From: Laguncularia racemosa | Lineage: Eukaryota > Streptophyta > Magnoliopsida > Myrtales > Combretaceae | Direction: 5' to 3' | Length of the DNA: 64,000 bases | NCBI GenBank assembly: GCA_037954665.1 | Contig: JBBMOL010000073.1 | Span: 2,108,001 to 2,172,000, forward strand | Part shown: one piece after another, positions 21,870 to 31,894 of the stretch | How positions within the stretch are numbered: position 1 is the stretch's first letter | Layout of the letters: each line of letters begins with the position of its first letter | Position numbers and translations under genes: made by a program | Notes under the pieces: model-generated | The model's database searches: none | What the model was told of the DNA's origin: nothing | Seen by the model: the letters and a program-made list of their open reading frames with translations, nothing else

Positions 21870-24800
21870 TTCCCCTCCTCTTGAAAAGGATTTGTCCTCA
21901 AATCGTCACCTACATCAAAAGGACTCAGATCAGTAACATTAAATGTGGCACTTACTTGATACTCACCAGGCAAATCTATCTTGTATGCATTGTCGTTGAT
22001 GCACTCAAGAACTTGAAATGGTCCATCGCCTCTAGGAAGTAGTTTAGATCGACGCTGCATGGGAAACCGCTCTTTGCTCATGTGCACCCAAACCCAATCG
22101 CCAGGTTCAAAAACAGCTTGTCGACGACCCTTGTTGGCTTGTTTCACATACTGCTCTGTTCGTCGCTCAATGTTCAGCCTTGCCTTTTCATGGATCTGTT
22201 GAACAAATTCAGCCTTCTTCTTGCCATCTAAATTAACATACTCAGAAATAGGCAAAGGTGATAAATCTAAAGGAGTTAGTGGATTAAAACCATACACAAT
22301 TTCGAAAGGAGAAAATTTAGTAGCAGAATGCACTGTACGGTTATAAGCAAATTCAACATGCGGCAAACAATCCTCCCAACTTTTAATATTCTTTTTAATT
22401 ACAGCCCTCAACAAAGTAGATAAAGTTCGATTCACTACCTCAGTTTGACCATCAGTCTGTAGATGACAAGTAGTAGAAAACAATAACTTAGTTCCTAACT
22501 TAGCCCATAAAGTCTTCCAAAAGTAGCTTAAGAACTTAGCATCCCTATCTGATACAATTGTTCTAGGCATACCATGCAACCGCACAACTTCCCTAAAGAA
22601 TAAATTAGCAATATTACAAGCATCATCCGTTTTGTGACAAGGAATGAAATGTGCCATTTTAGAAAACCTATCAACAACTACAAAAACAGAATCCCGGCCA
22701 TGTCTAGACCTAGGTAATCCTAACACAAAATCCATAGAAATATCTACCCAAGGCTCATGAGGAATGGGGAGTAGGGTGTAAAGTCCTTGAGGTTGGACTC
22801 TAGATTTCGCTTGCTTACATGTGACACATCGCTCACAAATTCTCTCAACATCTCGTTTCATGTGAGGCCAATAGAAGTGTTCCTGCAATATCCCTAATGT
22901 TTTTGCTACTCCAAAGTGTCCCATTAAACCTCCTCCATGAGACTCCCTGACAAGTAATTCTCTTAAAGAACACATTGGAATGCACAGTTTACTCTCCCTA
23001 AACAAGAATCCATCATGTTTATAAAATTTTCCATGCCCACTTTTCTCACATTGCACATACTCCTCACAAAAATCTCGATCAGCAGCATATAATTCCTTAA
23101 TGTGCTCAAAACCAAGCAGTCTAGAACTAAGAGTAGAGATAAGAGTATACCTTCTTGAAAGTGCATCAGCAACTACATTCTCTTTACCTTGCTTGTAGTG
23201 GATGACATATGGAAATGTTTCAATAAACTCCACCCAACGAGCATGCCTTTTGTTCAGCTTGTGTTGCCCCTTCAAATACTTCAAGGATTCATGATCAGTG
23301 TGGATCACGAACTCTTTTGGCCAAAGGTAGTGTTGCCACGTCTCCAAGGCTCGAACCAATGCATATAGCTCTTTGTCGTATGTAGGGTAATTCAAGGTTG
23401 CCCCACTTAGCTTCTCACTAAAGAATGCAATCGGTCTTCTCTCCTGCATAAGCACTGCCCCAATACCTAATCCTGAAGCATCACATTCAATTTCAAACGT
23501 TTTAGTAAAGTTAGGTAAAGCAAGTAATGGTGCTTGAGTCAACTTATTTTTAAGCGTCTGAAAGGCCTTCTCTTGTTGCTCTCCCCAACTGAACCCCACG
23601 TTCTTCTTAATCACCTCAGTAAGTGGTGCTGCAATGGTGCTAAAATCCTTCACAAATCTCCTGTAAAAGCTCGCTAGTCCATGGAAACTCCGCACATTAC
23701 TTACATTGGTTGGACTAGGCCATTCTTGGATTGCACGCACCTTTTCTTCATCAACCTGTATTCCCTGCGCACTAACAACAAAACCAAGAAACACAAGTTT
23801 GTCTGTGTAAAAAGTGCACTTCTTGAGGTTAGCATATAATTGTTCCAGTCGAAGCACTTCTAAAACATCCCTCAAGTGTGACATATGATCTTCCAAATTT
23901 TTGCTGTAAATAAGAATGTCATCAAAATAGACAACCACAAATTTTCCAATAAATGTCCTCAGAACATGGTTCATAAGTCTCATAAACGTACTAGGTGCAT
24001 TAGTTAACCCGAAAGGCATTACTAACCACTCATACAATCCATATTTTGTCTTAAATGCAGTCTTCCATTCATCACCTTCTTTCATTCTAATTTGGTGATA
24101 TCCACTTTTCAGATCAATTTTAGAAAAGACACTAGACCCATGTAAATCATCTAACATATCATCTAAGCGAGGAATGGGATGACGATACTTTACCGTGATG
24201 TTGTTGATGGCGCGACAATCAACACACATTCTCCATGTCCCATCCTTCTTAGGCACCAAAATCACCGGTACTGCACATGGACTCATGCTCTCTCTCACGT
24301 ACCCCTTCTCCATTAATTCATCGACCTGCCTTTGGAGTTCCTTTGTCTCCTCCGGATTGCTCCTATAAGCTGGCTTGTTTGGAATTGATACTCTGGGTAC
24401 AAGGTCAATCTGGTGCTCAATACCTCGAACAGGTGGTAATCCCTTTGGAATCTCCTCAGGAAAGACATCTTCAAAGTCCTGCACAAGAGACACAACCACA
24501 CTAGGTAAAGCATTAGATAATTCGTTAGTAATCAAATATGTTTCCTTGAAAACCAGCAACAACATAGGTTGCCTCATCACTAACGCTCTCCTTACTACAC
24601 TCGCTCTTGCCACACAACTCTCCTTTTGCAAGGCTGCCCTCTCCTTTTCACTCACCACCAAAGTTGATCCCCCTTCAACTTGGCCTCTCACACTCTTTCC
24701 AGCCTTCCTCTCCTTTTCCTTTTGATCTTGACTTTTATATTCCTTTTTCTTCTCATTGTCTTTTGTTCTCTCACTCTCACTCTGCTTTTCACTCACCTTG

Positions 24801-26485
24801 TGTTTTGCAAATGACTGTTGTAGCTGCAATTGGTCCTCATACACTTGTTTAGGAGTTAAAGGTTTAAGGTTAAAAGTTTTTCCTTGGTGAATAAGCGTAT
24901 ACTTGTTAGAAAAGCCATCATGAACAACCTTCCTATCAAATTGACATGGTCTCCCCAACAACACATGACATGCTTGCATTGGCACTACATCGCATAACAC
25001 CTCATCCTCATACCTACCAATGTGAAAAGCAATCAAGGCTTGCTTACTCACCTTAGTCTCACCACTATCATTCAACCACTGCAATTTATATGGACTAGGG
25101 TGTCTAACAGTTTTGAGCCCCAGCCTCTCAACAATAAAATTTCTCACTACATTGGTGCAACTCCCTCCATCAATGATCAAACTACAAATGTGATCTCCTA
25201 AATAACATCTAGTATGAAATATATTTTCTCTTTGCACCTCCTCTTCTTCCTTCACCTGCACATTCAGCGCTCGCTTCACTACTGCCACTAGCCTTCCCAC
25301 TGCAGGCTCCTCATCATCACTAACATCCTCTAATGGTGGCATATCATCTTCTTCACTATCCCCCTCAGTCTCATACTCACCATCATCACGCAAAATCATC
25401 ACACGCCTATTTGGACATTGACTAGCAATATGACCTCTACCTTGACATTTAAAGCATCTAATGTCACGATTTCTAGAAGTAGAAGATTCAGGGTTACCTT
25501 GATTACCAGGAGTAGAACCCGCTTGCCTCAGCTCTCCTTTTGGTTTGGTAGGTAAAGGCTTTTCTTCCTTCTTCCATTGATTAGTCTTCCAAGTGGATGA
25601 ACCATTACCCTGTTGAAATCGTGCACTACTACTACCCTTCCGCTTGTGCTGGTTCTCAACCTTTATAGCCATGTGAACCATATCCTCCAATTCTACATAA
25701 TGCTGCAATTCAACCACATTTTGGATTTCTCTATTCAACCCAGCAAGGAATCTAGCCATTGTAGCCTCTCTATCCTCTTCTACATTCGCCCTAATCATAG
25801 TGACTTCCATCTCCTTGAAGTACTCATCTACACTTCGGCTTCCCTGCCTCAGAGTTTGCAACTTGTTGTGCAATTCACGATAGTAATACGCAGGTATAAA
25901 CCGCTTTCTCATCACTCTTTTCATCTCTTCCCAAGACTCAATAGGTGGCTCGCCACTCCTTCTTCTATTCAACATTAATTGATCCCACCACACTATAGCA
26001 TAATCTGAAAATTCAATGGCAGCAATTTTCACCTTCTTTCTCCCACTATAGTTGTGACAATCAAACACCATCTCCACCTTTTTCTCCCATTCTAAATACG
26101 CCTCGGGATCATTCTTCCCTTGGAAAGGAGGAATCTTCATCTTTATGCTACTCAATTGATCATCCTCTCTATTCCTATCTCCTCTATCTTCCCAATCTCT
26201 AGTCCCTCTATTCCGACCACTATAACCTCTATAACTCCCAACAGAAGGCTCATCAAAGTCATCACCCGACATTTCATCTCCACCCCTCGGTACTCTCCTA
26301 GAACGACTCTCCCTCTTATGCCCTTGGAATACGTTTGTGGATTGCTCTAGTCTTTGCTCCACCGTCTCATGAATTTGTTCCATTCCTTCTTGGAACATCC
26401 TCTCCATTTCTCCCCTCAACGCCTCAATTACTAACCTAGCATCAAACCTTCCCCTCTCACCTTCCGGAGAATGTTGTCTCGACAT
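21659..26485 (-). CDS. R6 gag-pol polyprotein, intact
   Basis: The frame is open from 26539 (1626 codons). I prefer the Met at 26485, residue 19, because MSRQHSPEGERG is conserved in R5 and R10. On the 1626 numbering, gag capsid is about 125-300 and the CCHC knuckle CFKCQGRGHIASQC about 362-375. Protease LIIDGGSCTNVV lies near 455-465. RT spans about 660-960, with motif A SKIDLKSGYHQI and the box YFDDILIYSK near 870. RNase H has ECDASGLG near 1018, YDKEL near 1055, TDHESL near 1081 and ADALSRR near 1123. The integrase zinc finger is about 1200-1242, and its core has MDFVLGLP, VSDRDAKF and GQTEVVNRT. The tail has LRTNPFQEEGNDEI and then PITRSRAKRLKEAL. One oddity is CHLQTDGQTE, where R5 has CHPQTDGQTE. 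The end lies in the LTR, as in CRM elements. No classical chromodomain is evident. Confidence 0.95.
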   Translation of the reverse strand: MSRQHSPEGERGRFDARLVIEALRGEMERMFQEGMEQIHETVEQRLEQSTNVFQGHKRESRSRRVPRGGDEMSGDDFDEPSVGSYRGYSGRNRGTRDWEDRGDRNREDDQLSSIKMKIPPFQGKNDPEAYLEWEKKVEMVFDCHNYSGRKKVKIAAIEFSDYAIVWWDQLMLNRRRSGEPPIESWEEMKRVMRKRFIPAYYYRELHNKLQTLRQGSRSVDEYFKEMEVTMIRANVEEDREATMARFLAGLNREIQNVVELQHYVELEDMVHMAIKVENQHKRKGSSSARFQQGNGSSTWKTNQWKKEEKPLPTKPKGELRQAGSTPGNQGNPESSTSRNRDIRCFKCQGRGHIASQCPNRRVMILRDDGEYETEGDSEEDDMPPLEDVSDDEEPAVGRLVAVVKRALNVQVKEEEEVQRENIFHTRCYLGDHICSLIIDGGSCTNVVRNFIVERLGLKTVRHPSPYKLQWLNDSGETKVSKQALIAFHIGRYEDEVLCDVVPMQACHVLLGRPCQFDRKVVHDGFSNKYTLIHQGKTFNLKPLTPKQVYEDQLQLQQSFAKHKVSEKQSESERTKDNEKKKEYKSQDQKEKERKAGKSVRGQVEGGSTLVVSEKERAALQKESCVARASVVRRALVMRQPMLLLVFKETYLITNELSNALPSVVVSLVQDFEDVFPEEIPKGLPPVRGIEHQIDLVPRVSIPNKPAYRSNPEETKELQRQVDELMEKGYVRESMSPCAVPVILVPKKDGTWRMCVDCRAINNITVKYRHPIPRLDDMLDDLHGSSVFSKIDLKSGYHQIRMKEGDEWKTAFKTKYGLYEWLVMPFGLTNAPSTFMRLMNHVLRTFIGKFVVVYFDDILIYSKNLEDHMSHLRDVLEVLRLEQLYANLKKCTFYTDKLVFLGFVVSAQGIQVDEEKVRAIQEWPSPTNVSNVRSFHGLASFYRRFVKDFSTIAAPLTEVIKKNVGFSWGEQQEKAFQTLKNKLTQAPLLALPNFTKTFEIECDASGLGIGAVLMQERRPIAFFSEKLSGATLNYPTYDKELYALVRALETWQHYLWPKEFVIHTDHESLKYLKGQHKLNKRHARWVEFIETFPYVIHYKQGKENVVADALSRRYTLISTLSSRLLGFEHIKELYAADRDFCEEYVQCEKSGHGKFYKHDGFLFRESKLCIPMCSLRELLVRESHGGGLMGHFGVAKTLGILQEHFYWPHMKRDVERICERCVTCKQAKSRVQPQGLYTLLPIPHEPWVDISMDFVLGLPRSRHGRDSVFVVVDRFSKMAHFIPCHKTDDACNIANLFFREVVRLHGMPRTIVSDRDAKFLSYFWKTLWAKLGTKLLFSTTCHLQTDGQTEVVNRTLSTLLRAVIKKNIKSWEDCLPHVEFAYNRTVHSATKFSPFEIVYGFNPLTPLDLSPLPISEYVNLDGKKKAEFVQQIHEKARLNIERRTEQYVKQANKGRRQAVFEPGDWVWVHMSKERFPMQRRSKLLPRGDGPFQVLECINDNAYKIDLPGEYQVSATFNVTDLSPFDVGDDLRTNPFQEEGNDEIHDESQAGRRNVDPLEVSSGPITRSRAKRLKEALNGLIKDVHEAGKDWGNHEVGMDWNNHRKTLALI
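21870..21883 (-). other. R6 polypurine tract inside the coding sequence
   Basis: The minus strand reads AAGAGGAGGGGAA immediately before the LTR start TGATGAGATC. These bases encode QEEGN, in the middle of the open polyprotein frame. The tract thus serves both as plus-strand primer and as codons. Confidence 0.88.
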
Positions 26486-26539
26486 AGTTCCTGCAGAAAA
26501 GATTAGTACAACACAAATATATATATGATCAAACCTCAC

Positions 26540-26995
26540 GATACACTCCCTTACGTGTTTCGCTCAAATGATGATATCACACAGTCACTCGTGTATTCTC
26601 ACAAACAATGATGATGTCACTCACCAATTTCCTCTTCTCAATTCTCTTGGAACTAACCCGAACTACATCAATTTCCTTCCGTAGAATTCAAAACCAACTC
26701 TAGGGTTCATAAAATTTTCCTTTATTTTTCTATCCGAATTTTTTTTTTGTCTCTATTTTTTTTTTTTTTTGGCTTTTGATCACGTTTCTCTTTTCTTTTC
26801 TTTTCCCTTCTTTTTTCTTTTGGTCGTGATTTTTACTCTTTTTTTTTTTTTTTTTTTACAATCGACTAGTAAATACTACACTATCAAAAGACAATTAATA
26901 TTGCGGAATTGAACACGATAATTGATATGAACGATTGGAGTTAGGGTTTTTGATATTACCTTCCTCAACCGAACTTGATGTTTTGACAAACCTAA
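26540..26995 (-). other. R6 untranslated leader
   Basis: This leader lies between PBS and gag and is A-rich on the minus strand, with several homopurine runs near 26740-26860. It may hold packaging signals. I see no gene. The same layout is present in R5 (30550-30985) and R10 (55565-56057). Confidence 0.7.
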
Positions 26996-27007
26996 GCTCT
27001 GATACCA
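26996..27007 (-). other. R6 primer-binding site
   Basis: The minus strand reads TGGTATCAGAGC three bases inside the 5' LTR. It is an exact match to the common initiator Met-tRNA PBS. Confidence 0.93.
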
Positions 27008-27313
27008 AACTGATACGAACCACGCCAACTCGTGACGAAACCCAATACCAATACGTTCGGAAATTCGTTGCCTAAGACGCCCAAACACCTAAAGTGGAAA
27101 ACCGCGACCCGTTGTCTATAAGCGAGAAAAGAACCTTGGTATAAAAGTGAAGACGCCACAATCGAGATGGAAAACTGATTGATAAGTCGGGATGAATGCC
27201 ACGGAAATCAATCTGATAAGTTCGAATTAAGTTCTTGAAGAACCAAGAGAGGTGCCTCTCAAAAGTGTTTAATGTTCAATGATGTCTAATCTCTAATGTT
27301 CTAACCCTAGGAG

Positions 27314-27321
27314 CTTTTATA
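27314..27321 (-). promoter_or_regulatory. R6 TATA box
   Basis: The minus strand reads TATAAAAG in the 5' LTR, followed by GCTCCTAGGG. The GC-rich palindrome array ends about 95 bp upstream of it. The same box is at 55240-55247 and 59735-59742 in R10. Confidence 0.75.
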
Positions 27322-27414
27322 CTAGGGTTACAATTCGTGTAAAAACAAGTCCAAAACGACGTAGTTTAGTTAAGTGACATAAAAATGCGAAACAGAACAA
27401 GCTGGCCGACAGGG

Positions 27415-27680
27415 GATACACGGCCTGTGTACACGCCCGTGTACTTTGGCCGTGTACTTGTCTGTGCAACTTCTGGCATCATACACGCCCGTGTACTTTG
27501 ACCGTGTATCTGTCTGTGCAACTTCTGGCAACATACACGCCCGTGTACTTTAGCCGTGTATCTTTCTGTGGATTTGCTTGACTCCATACACGGCCGTGCC
27601 TTTTAACCGTGTATCTAGCCGTGTATGATTCTAGGCAATCTTGAGAGTCCTACACGGCCGTGCCTTGAAAGTACACGCCC
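27415..27680 (-). repeat. R6 5' LTR palindrome array (52-bp tandem units)
   Basis: TACACGCCCGTGTACTTT starts at 27430, 27482 and 27534, exactly 52 bp apart. TACACGGCCGTGCC variants start at 27587 and 27651. Units also share CTGTCTGTGCAACTTCTGGC. Position relative to TATA suggests an upstream enhancer, which is an inference. Confidence 0.9.
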
Positions 27681-27920
27681 TCTTCAACCCGTGTCCGATG
27701 TGACTTGTATAAGAGCAAGGGTCTTCCTATGGTTGTTCCAATCCATTCCAACTTCATGATTGCCCCAATCCTTCCCGGCTTCATGGACATCCTTTATCAA
27801 CCCGTTAAGTGCTTCCTTGAGTCGTTTCGCTCGGCTTCTTGTGATCAGTCCAAGCGGCACTTCAAGAGGATCTACATTCCTTCTTCCGGCTTGACTCTCA
27901 TCATGGATCTCATCATATGG

Positions 27921-30508
27921 TCCTCCAAACTCTTGTTGTAAATGAGGATATCATCAAAATAGACAACCACAAATTTGCCAATAAAAGTCCTCAAAACATG
28001 GTTCATAAGTCTCATAAAAGTATTAGGTGCGTTAGTTAAATCGAAAGGCATTACTAACCACTCATATAATCCATATTTTGTTTTGAATGCAGTTTTCCAT
28101 TCATCACCTTCTTTCATTCTAATTTGGTGATATCCACTTTTCAAATCAATTTTGGAAAAGACACTAGACCCATGTAACTCATCTAACATGTCATCTAAGC
28201 GAGGAATGGGATGACGATACTTTACCATGATGTTGTTGATGGCGCGGCAGTCAACACACATTCTCCATGACCCATCCTTCTTAGGCACCAAAATCACAGG
28301 CACTGTACATAGACTCATGCTTTCTCTCACGTACCCCTTCTCCATTAATTCATCGACCTGCCTTTGGAGTTCCTTTGTCTCCTCCGGATTGCTCCTATAA
28401 ACTGGCTTGTTTGGAATTGATGCTCCGGGTATAAGGTCAATCCGGTGCTCAATACCACGAATAGGTGGTAATCCCTTTGGAATCTCCTCAGGGAAGACAT
28501 CTTCAAAGTCCTGCACAATAGACACAACCACACTAGGCAAAGAGTTAGATAGTTCGTTAATATTCAAACATGTTTCTTTAAAAACCAGCAACAACATAGG
28601 TTGCTTCATCACTAACGCTCTCCTCACTACACTCGCTCTTGCCACACAACTCTCCTTTTGCAAGGTTGCACTCTCCTTTTCACTCACCACCAAAGTTGAT
28701 TCCCCTTCAACTTGGTCTCTCACACTCTTACCAGCCTTCCTCTCTTTTTCCTTTTGAGATCGACTTTTGTATTCCTTTTCTTTTTCACTGTCTTTTGCTC
28801 TCTCACTCTCCCTCTGTTTTTCACTCACCTTATGTTTTGCAAAAGACTGTTGTAGCTGCAACTGATCCTCATACACCTATTTAGGTGTTAAAGGTTTAAG
28901 ATTAAAGCTTTTCCCCTGGTGAACAAGCGTATACTTGTTAGAAAAGCCATCATGAACAACCTTCCTATCAAACTGCCATGGCCTCCCCAACAACACATGA
29001 CATGCTTGCATTGGCACTACATCGCATAACACCTCATCCTCATACCTACCAATGCGAAAAGCAATCAAGGCTTGCTTACTCACCTTAGTCTCACCACTAT
29101 CATTCAACCACTGCAATTTATATGGACTAGGGTGTTTAGTAGTCTTGAGTCCCAGCCTCTCAACAATAAAATTACTCACCACATTGGCGCAACTTCCTCC
29201 ATCAATGATCAAATTGCAAATATGATCACCTAGATAACATCTAGTATGAAAAATATTCTCTCTTTGCACCTCCTCTTCTTCCTTCACCTGCACATTCAAA
29301 GCTCGCTTCACTACTGCCACTAACTTCCCTACTGTAGGCTCCTCATCATCACTAGCGTCCTCTAATGGAGGCATATCATCCTCTTCACTATCCCCCTCAG
29401 TCTCATACTCACCATCATCACGCAGAATCATCACACGCCTATTTGGACATTGACTAGCAATATAGCCTCTACCTTGGCATTTAAAACATCTAATGTCACG
29501 ATTTCTAGGAGTAGAAGAATCAAGTTTACCTTGGTTACCAGGAGTGGAACCCGCTTGCCTCTGCTCTCCTTTTGGTTTGGTGGGTAAAGGCTTTTCTTCC
29601 TTCTTCCATTGGTTAGTCTTCTATGTGGATGAACCAGTACCCTGTTGAAACCGTGCATTACTACTACCTTTCCTCCTGTGCTGGTTCTCAACCTTTATAG
29701 CCATATGAACCATATCTTCCAATTTTACATAGTGCTGCAATTCTACGACATTTTGAATTTCTCTATTCAATCCAGCAAGAAACTTAGCCATGGTAACCTC
29801 TCTATCCTCCTCTACATTCGCCCTAATCATTGTAACTTCCATCTCCTTGAAATACTCATCCACACTTTGACTTCCTTACCTAAGAGTTTGCAATTTGTTG
29901 TGCAATTCACGATAGTAATACGCAGGTACAAACCGCTTCTTCATCACCCTCTTCATCTCTTCCCAAGACTCAATAGGTGTTTCGCCATTCCTTCTTCTAT
30001 TCAACATTAGTTGATCCCACCACACTATGGCATAATCCGAAAATTCAATGGCAGCAAGTTTCACTTTCTTTTTCCTACTATAGTTATGACAATCAAACAC
30101 CATCTCTACCTTCTTCTCTTACTCTAAGTACGCCTCGGGATCATTCTTCCCTTGGAAAGGAGGAATCTTCATCTTTATACTACTCAATTGATTATCCTCT
30201 CTATTCCTATCTCCTCTATCTTCCCAATCCCTAGTTTCTCTATTCCTACCACTATATCCTCTATAACTCCTGACAGAAGGTTCATCAAATTCATCATCCA
30301 ACATTTCATCTCCACCCCTTTGTACTCTCCTAGAACGACTCTCCCTCTTATGCCCTTGGAAGACGTTTTTAGATTGCTTTAGTCTTTGCTCTACCGTCTC
30401 ATGAATTTGTTCCATCCCCTCCTGAAACATCCTCTTCATCTCACCCCTCAATGCCTCAATCACTAACCTAGCATCAAACCTTCCCCTCTCACTTTTAGGA
30501 GAATGTTG
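27921..30508 (-). pseudogene. R5 gag, protease and RT N-terminal part
   Basis: On the minus strand gag starts near 30508 (MSRQHSPKSERG). It continues to IKMKIPPFQGKNDPEAYLE at about 30120, where a stop interrupts. The capsid resumes at 30103 and 29863. The zinc knuckle near 29490-29450 reads CFKCQG followed by I and a stop where relatives have HIASQC, so the frame breaks there. Protease (29434-28877) is open, with LIIDGGSCANVV. A stop precedes the linker and RT (28876-27921), which includes CVDCRAINN, SKIDLKSGYHQI and YFDDILIYNK. The RT gene continues at 20959 beyond R6. MPFDLTNAPN carries a Gly to Asp change compared with R6. Dead copy. Confidence 0.9.
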
Positions 30509-30989
30509 CCTCGACATAGTTCCTGTAGAAAAGATTAGTACTAACACAAATATATATAATTAAGCCTCACGATACACTCCCTTACGTGTTTCGCTCAAAG
30601 GATGATATCACACAGTCACTCGTGTATTCTCACAAGCAATGATGATATCAACTCACTAATTCCTCTTCTCAATTCTCTTGGAACTAACCCAAACTACACC
30701 AATTCCCTTCCGTAGAATTCAAAACAACTCTAGGGCTCGAAATTTTTCCTCTTTTTCTTTCAGATTTTTTTTTTGTTGCCTTTTTTTTGTTGCTCTTGAT
30801 CACGTTCCTTTTTTTTTTTTGTCATGATTCTTCCTTTTTTTTGTTGTAACAAAATTGAATAGTAGGTACTACACTTTCAATAGGCAATTAACACTATGAA
30901 ATTGAATATGAACAATTGATATGAACGATTGGAGTTAGGGTTTTTGATGTTACCTTCCTCAAACCGAACTGATGTGTTAACAAACCTAG

Positions 30990-31001
30990 GCTCTGATACC
31001 A
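30990..31001 (-). other. R5 primer-binding site
   Basis: The minus strand reads TGGTATCAGAGC three bases inside the 5' LTR that starts at 31005. A second, equal copy of this site lies within the LTR itself. Confidence 0.9.
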
Positions 31002-31004
31002 AAC

Positions 31005-31894
31005 TGATATGAATCGATTGGCTCTGATACCAAACTGATACGAAATCGCTTTGCTCGGATTCCTAACTGATACGAACTATGCCAACGTATGACAAAACCT
31101 AATACCAATACGTTCGGAATTCGCTACCTAAGATGCTAAACACACTCAAGTGGAAACCGCAACCCGTTGTCTATAAGTAAGACAAGAACCTTGGTATAAT
31201 ATGAAGACGCTACAATCGGGATGAAAGACCGATTGATAAGTCAGGATGAACGCCACGGAATAAAAATCCGATAAGTTCTAGATTAGTTCTTTAAGGAACC
31301 AAGAGAGGAATTCTCTCAAAAGTGTTTTTCAAACTTTAATGTTGTATATTCTATATCCCCTCTATTCTAAACCCTAGGAGCTTTATACTAGGGTTTACAA
31401 TTCATAACAATAAAGCCCAAAACGACATCACTTCAATAAGTTGTGTAAAAATAACAAAAACAAGACATGAAGGCCGGCGGCGTTGGAATGAAGGCCGGCG
31501 GCCTTGAGCAGGCGTTAGAGACATACACAGCCATGTACTTCTAGACGTGTATCTTTCTGTGGATTTTCTTGACACCATACATGGTCGTGCCTTTTAGCTG
31601 TGTATGATTCTGTGTAACCTTCAGACTCCTATACGGTCGTGCCTTGAAAAGACACGCCCTCATCAACCCATATCCTTTATGATTTGTACAAGAGCAAGGG
31701 CCTTCCCATGGTTGTTCCAATCCTTTCCAACTTCATGATTGCTCCAATCCTTTCCGGCTTCATGGACATCCTTTATCAACCCGTTAAGTGCTTCCTTGAA
31801 TCATTTCGCTCGATTTATTGTAATCGGTCCAAGTGGTACTTCAAGAGGATCCACATTCCATCTTCTGGCTTGGCTGCCATCATGGACCTCATCA
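31005..31894 (-). repeat. R5 5' LTR
   Basis: This 890-bp copy starts TGATATGAATC and ends CCTCATCA. It includes the ladder of PBS-like units (31005-31075), a TATA-like sequence near 31385, a duplicated GGCCGGCGGC unit at about 31470-31495 (single in the 3' LTR) and several decayed ACACGGCCGTG motifs (31520-31670). Confidence 0.92.

Larger units (their letters stand above)
20965..27915 (-). mobile_element. R6: intact, young chromovirus (CRM-like) retrotransposon (TSD TATGG)
   Basis: This 6951-bp element has two LTRs of exactly 905 bp (20965-21869 and 27011-27915), perfect TSDs TATGG (20960-20964 and 27916-27920), a canonical PBS, a purine tract and one uninterrupted 1626-codon gag-pol frame. 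Comparing the LTRs by eye I find about 17 differences, nearly all transitions, or about 2 percent. It is the only structurally complete element in the window. It interrupts the RT gene of R5 between residues matching LEDH and SHLRDV of the family protein. Confidence 0.95.
27011..27915 (-). repeat. R6 5' LTR
   Basis: This 905-bp copy holds the promoter that would drive R6. It pairs with 20965-21869 over its whole length without indels, with about 17 substitutions by eye. Confidence 0.95.
18082..31894 (-). mobile_element. R5: chromovirus (CRM-like) retrotransposon inserted in R4 and host to R6 (TSD ACCAA)
   Basis: Its LTRs lie at 18082-18949 and 31005-31894, with TSD ACCAA at 18077-18081 and 31895-31899. 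It is transcribed on the minus strand. Without R6 and one TSD copy it is about 6.86 kb, a normal full length. The coding region has the same order and close sequence as R6 but is broken by stops and frame changes, so it is older. R6 landed in its RT gene in the same orientation, giving a same-family nest. Confidence 0.93.

Noticed and set aside
21659..22060. Chromodomain at the C-terminus of the R6 polyprotein
   Set aside because: The tail has the conserved RTNPFQEEGNDEI and PITRSRAK segments but not the aromatic residues expected of a classical chromodomain. A CRM-type tail is the better reading.
24277..24852. Open frames on the plus strand opposite the R6 polyprotein
   Set aside because: They are antisense to a fully open minus-strand gene, have no family motif, and recur in R5 only because the sense gene is conserved.
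27425..27680. Regular 52-bp repeats considered as a CRISPR-like array
   Set aside because: This is plant nuclear DNA, the repeats lie in an LTR, the spacers are themselves repeated, and no cas-like gene exists.
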